This document shows, piece by piece, positions 61,932 to 64,000 of a stretch of 64,000 bases of DNA; the stretch's first letter is position 1; each line of letters begins with the position of its first letter. The position numbers were made by a program, and so were the translations under genes. The stretch covers positions 60,784 to 124,783 of the forward strand of contig JAGAPA010000040.1 in the NCBI GenBank assembly GCA_017623455.1, written 5' to 3'. Under the pieces are notes generated by a model. It was given only the letters and a program-made list of their open reading frames with translations. It did no database searches and was not told the origin of the DNA. The stretch comes from Clostridia bacterium (GTDB taxonomy: Bacteria > Bacillota > Clostridia > Christensenellales > Pumilibacteraceae).

Positions 61932-62729
61932 ATGTTTGTACACCAAATTCACAACTCCATAGGCGGAAATATATACAACGCATTCGTATATAAAAACTTT
62001 AATTGGCTGTTGCACCTACACAAAGGCTACGAGGCTGTTTTCGTGTTGGGCGGAGAAATTGTATGCACTATCGAAAACAAAACCATTATACTTAAAGAAG
62101 GTGACAGTCTGCTCATTACTCCGTATACTCTTCATTCGTACTCTACCAACAAGGAGAGCCTTGCCGTAGTCGTAGTGTTCTCGGGCGGTTACGTAGACGC
62201 TTTTGAGAGGATGATTGTAAACAAGGATCCTGACGGCTACGATATTCCGTTCACTAAGGATTGTTGGAACTACGTTATCTCGTCCATTGTCGGTGACGCC
62301 GAACTTTGCAAAGATATGGTTCCGCTTAAAAAACCGGATATTCTCACCCTTAAAGCTTGTCTGTACGCAATTACCGCGTCGTTTATGAACGCTCATACGC
62401 TAACGGATAAGAAAAACGACAACTCTCTTATCTTTGAAATTTTGTCGTATATCGAAAACAATTTTACTTCGGATATTTCGCTACACACCCTCAGCGAGTC
62501 TATTGGGTACGACTACGAATATATTTCCAGAATCTTTAACAAGACGTTTGGAATAAATTTTAAGATGCTGATAAATCAATACCGTTGCGACTACGCCGAA
62601 AACCTGATAAGAACAAGCACTCTTACGCTTTCGGACATCGCTATGAACAGCGGTTTTCAGAGTATTCGTTCCTTTAACAGAGTATTTAAAAGCCTTACGG
62701 GCAAGCGCCCCAGCGAAATAAGGGAATAG
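61932..62729 (+). CDS. AraC-family regulator next to the glycyl-radical operon
   Basis: A 265-residue regulator. The N-terminal cupin-like domain (HLHKGYEAVFVLGGEIVCTIENK, then EGDSLLITPYTLHSY) should bind a small ligand. The C-terminal 100 residues carry the AraC double helix-turn-helix: ISLHTLSESIGYDYEYISRIFNKTFG, then LTLSDIAMNSGFQSIRSFNRVFKSLTGKRPSE. The start at 61932 follows TTAGGAGAA. It is divergent from the glycyl-radical enzyme operon with touching promoters, so it is the likely controller of that operon and its ligand may be the enzyme's substrate. Confidence 0.92.
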   Translation: MFVHQIHNSIGGNIYNAFVYKNFNWLLHLHKGYEAVFVLGGEIVCTIENKTIILKEGDSLLITPYTLHSYSTNKESLAVVVVFSGGYVDAFERMIVNKDPDGYDIPFTKDCWNYVISSIVGDAELCKDMVPLKKPDILTLKACLYAITASFMNAHTLTDKKNDNSLIFEILSYIENNFTSDISLHTLSESIGYDYEYISRIFNKTFGINFKMLINQYRCDYAENLIRTSTLTLSDIAMNSGFQSIRSFNRVFKSLTGKRPSEIRE

Positions 62730-63019
62730 CCAATATTGGGTGTGCGCCACGCACCGTTGGATCCATTATTTAAAAAACTTAAATACCTACTTACTCTATA
62801 AATCAACCTTAGCCTAAATAACAATATTGGGTGTGCGGTGGACAGGTCCACTCCCAATTTAAAGTACCAACTAACTCTATAAACCACCTTAGTGGAATAA
62901 CTGTACAGAGATTGCCACGCTTACGCTCGCAATGACGTGAGGGGTAATTCGTTGTTATATAATCATAAGAAAGGGCTTTAACCGCGTCACTCTTAGGGAT
63001 TTTTAAGACATTATAAAAG
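62730..63019. repeat. Dispersed hairpin repeats
   Basis: GGGTGTGCGCCACGCACC (about 62739), GGGTGTGCGGTGGACAGGTCC (about 62828) and a GATTGCCACG..CGCAATGACG unit (about 62911), each akin to sequences near 24500-24780. No gene is seen. Confidence 0.6.
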
Positions 63020-63055
63020 GAGTAGCAAAATTTTGCTACTCTTTACTTTTTTGCA
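63020..63055. terminator. Hairpin terminator between converging genes
   Basis: A perfect inverted repeat, GAGTAGCAAAA/TTTTGCTACTC (63020-63041), is followed by a T-rich run on the plus strand and by CCTTTTAT on the other. Confidence 0.75.
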
Positions 63056-63126
63056 TTGTAACAACACACAACTTTCATTTGAAAGTATAGTATGCTACAC
63101 TTAAAATTTTTAACTAAACCAACTTT

Positions 63127-63513
63127 TTATTCCACAACTCTCCATTTCATAGATTTGGCAATAGCATACGAACTTTTTTTCATTTCTTCTTCGTTGATAT
63201 ACGTATCGTCAACCCATACAATCCAACCTTGCTCATTGATGATAACACTAGTATCTACAATATCACATTGGTTATCTTTTATTTGCCACTCTAAAAGATT
63301 TTCAAATTCAATCTCTACAAGAGCATCGCAAATACTTGTAACTAATATTCGAAGAATTAACTTCGTTTGTTTAGGGTTAAAACTATATCCATCCCCTATT
63401 GAAGATATACCATTATTTATATATTGAACACCGACAACATATCCATCGTGCAACGAATTTGTTTTATCAAGAAATATCTTTATATCTTTTTGGTTTTTTA
63501 TCGAATTGAACAT
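63127..63513 (-). CDS. Hypothetical protein, 128 residues
   Basis: I do not recognise this protein. It has a plausible ribosome site (AAAGGTGGTGA), is soluble with alternating beta-like stretches (DGYVVGVQYINNG, TKLILRILVTSICDALVEIEFENLLEW, WIVWVDDTYINEEE) and has no signal peptide. It has lower G+C and more A/T-ending codons than the core genes, and it is surrounded by mobile-type repeats, which together suggest recent acquisition. Small proteins of this composition in such positions are often immunity-type or accessory proteins, but nothing here proves it. Confidence 0.65.
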   Translation of the reverse strand: MFNSIKNQKDIKIFLDKTNSLHDGYVVGVQYINNGISSIGDGYSFNPKQTKLILRILVTSICDALVEIEFENLLEWQIKDNQCDIVDTSVIINEQGWIVWVDDTYINEEEMKKSSYAIAKSMKWRVVE

Positions 63514-63602
63514 TTCGTCACCACCTTTAAAGTCTTGTCTACAAGTAAATTTATTATATCAAAAAAATTGGTATAGTGCAAGTGTTTTTTTTGAGGGCAA
63601 CA

Positions 63603-63632
63603 AAAACTCGACTCTCCATAAGTCGAGTTTTA
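63603..63632. terminator. Hairpin upstream of the 128-residue gene
   Basis: AAAACTCGACT (63603-63613) pairs with AGTCGAGTTTT (63621-63631) around a 7-nt loop. It probably ends minus-strand transcription from a gene beyond the window. Confidence 0.6.
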
Positions 63633-63723
63633 TAAATTATTCAATTAAATCCCTATTAGTGACACGCAGTGGCAATCTCTACTTTATTTCTAGTGTATGA
63701 TAATTCGGGCGATTCGTGAATCG

Positions 63724-64000
63724 CCCCTACAGTATGTATCGTGATAGTATCGGGGGTGCGCCTTCGCACCGTCACGCTTGCTCGCAATGACATCGGGGGA
63801 GATTGGTACATAATCGTAGGGAAGGGCTTTATGTCCTTCCGTTTTTTATTTAGGTTGTTGTAATTCGGGAGGAGATCCCCTCCCCTACAGTATGTATCGT
63901 GATAGTATCGGGGGTGCGCCTTCGCACCGTCACGCTTGCTCGCAATGACATCGGGGGAGATTGGTACATAATCGTAGGGAAGGGCTTTATGTCCTTCCGT
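63724..64000. repeat. 158-bp tandem repeat running off the window end
   Basis: Units begin at 63724 and 63882 (CCCCTACAGTATGTATCGTG). The shared part holds GGGGGTGCGCCTTCGCACCG, a CTCGCAATGACATCGGGGGA stretch and GGGAAGG..CCTTCC hairpin arms. The second copy is cut by the window end. A GGGCGATTCGTGAATCGCCC hairpin (from about 63708) precedes the array. Confidence 0.8.

Overview
The window looks like a chromosomal segment of an uncultured, anaerobic, gut-type Clostridia (Bacillota) with moderate-to-low G+C. The evidence is Clostridia-like protein sequences, a glycyl-radical enzyme with its activase, an anaerobic ribonucleotide reductase activase, the sporulation pair spmA/spmB, consensus sigma-A promoters of the TTGACA-17-TATAAT type, and strong AGGAGG ribosome sites. 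No rRNA, tRNA, CRISPR array, prophage or intact insertion sequence was seen. The species cannot be named from this sequence.

Layout. 0-9 kb: one giant (about 2,800 aa) membrane-anchored repeat protein on the minus strand. 9-20.5 kb: an operon of a P-type ATPase and galactokinase, a tRNA-modification E1-like enzyme (tcdA), a sugar ABC importer whose lipoprotein carries three InlB-type repeats, and a DegV protein. 20.7-24 kb: mnmA, tsaD and prfB. 24-26.2 kb: repeats, a small unknown gene and a double-HTH regulator. 26.2-30.3 kb: secA preceded in its operon by a Rho-like protein that has lost its P-loop. 30.7-36.4 kb: a cytidylate-kinase-like protein, then a carbohydrate locus (sialidase-like protein, a sugar kinase-aldolase fusion, a divergent AraC regulator, an SGNH hydrolase). 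36.4-40.5 kb: tatD, metG, spmAB. 40.6-47.4 kb: a minus-strand cluster with two nearly identical 49-50 aa peptides ending in Cys-Cys, a DUF5685 protein, a radical SAM/SPASM enzyme, uppS, an HExxH protease, a fused prenol kinase/prenyl-phosphate kinase and an atypical kinase-like protein. 47.9-53.4 kb: a solitary DNA methyltransferase, gyrA and gyrB. 53.8-58.2 kb: a TetR regulator with a clear operator, fba, a flavodoxin-like protein, nrdG, dut and a YdeI-like protein. 58.9-62.7 kb: a glycyl-radical enzyme, its activase and a divergent AraC regulator. The last 1.3 kb is repeat-rich with one hypothetical gene.

The most interesting item is the 40.6-47.4 kb cluster. It looks like a ribosomally made, post-translationally modified peptide (RiPP) system: two short precursors, each behind its own perfect sigma-A promoter, followed by a radical SAM/SPASM enzyme and a DUF5685 partner, in a neighbourhood rich in isoprenoid-phosphate genes. 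Both peptides are too short for usual ORF cut-offs. Other notable items are the P-loop-less Rho paralogue, the kinase-aldolase fusion, two genes whose promoters predict leaderless mRNAs, the giant repeat protein, and a small transposable element with 26-bp terminal inverted repeats and, in one copy, an exact 8-bp target duplication.

Functions are assigned by reading motifs and remembered family features only. No database search was run. Start codons were moved inward from the longest open frame where a clear ribosome site supports a later start.
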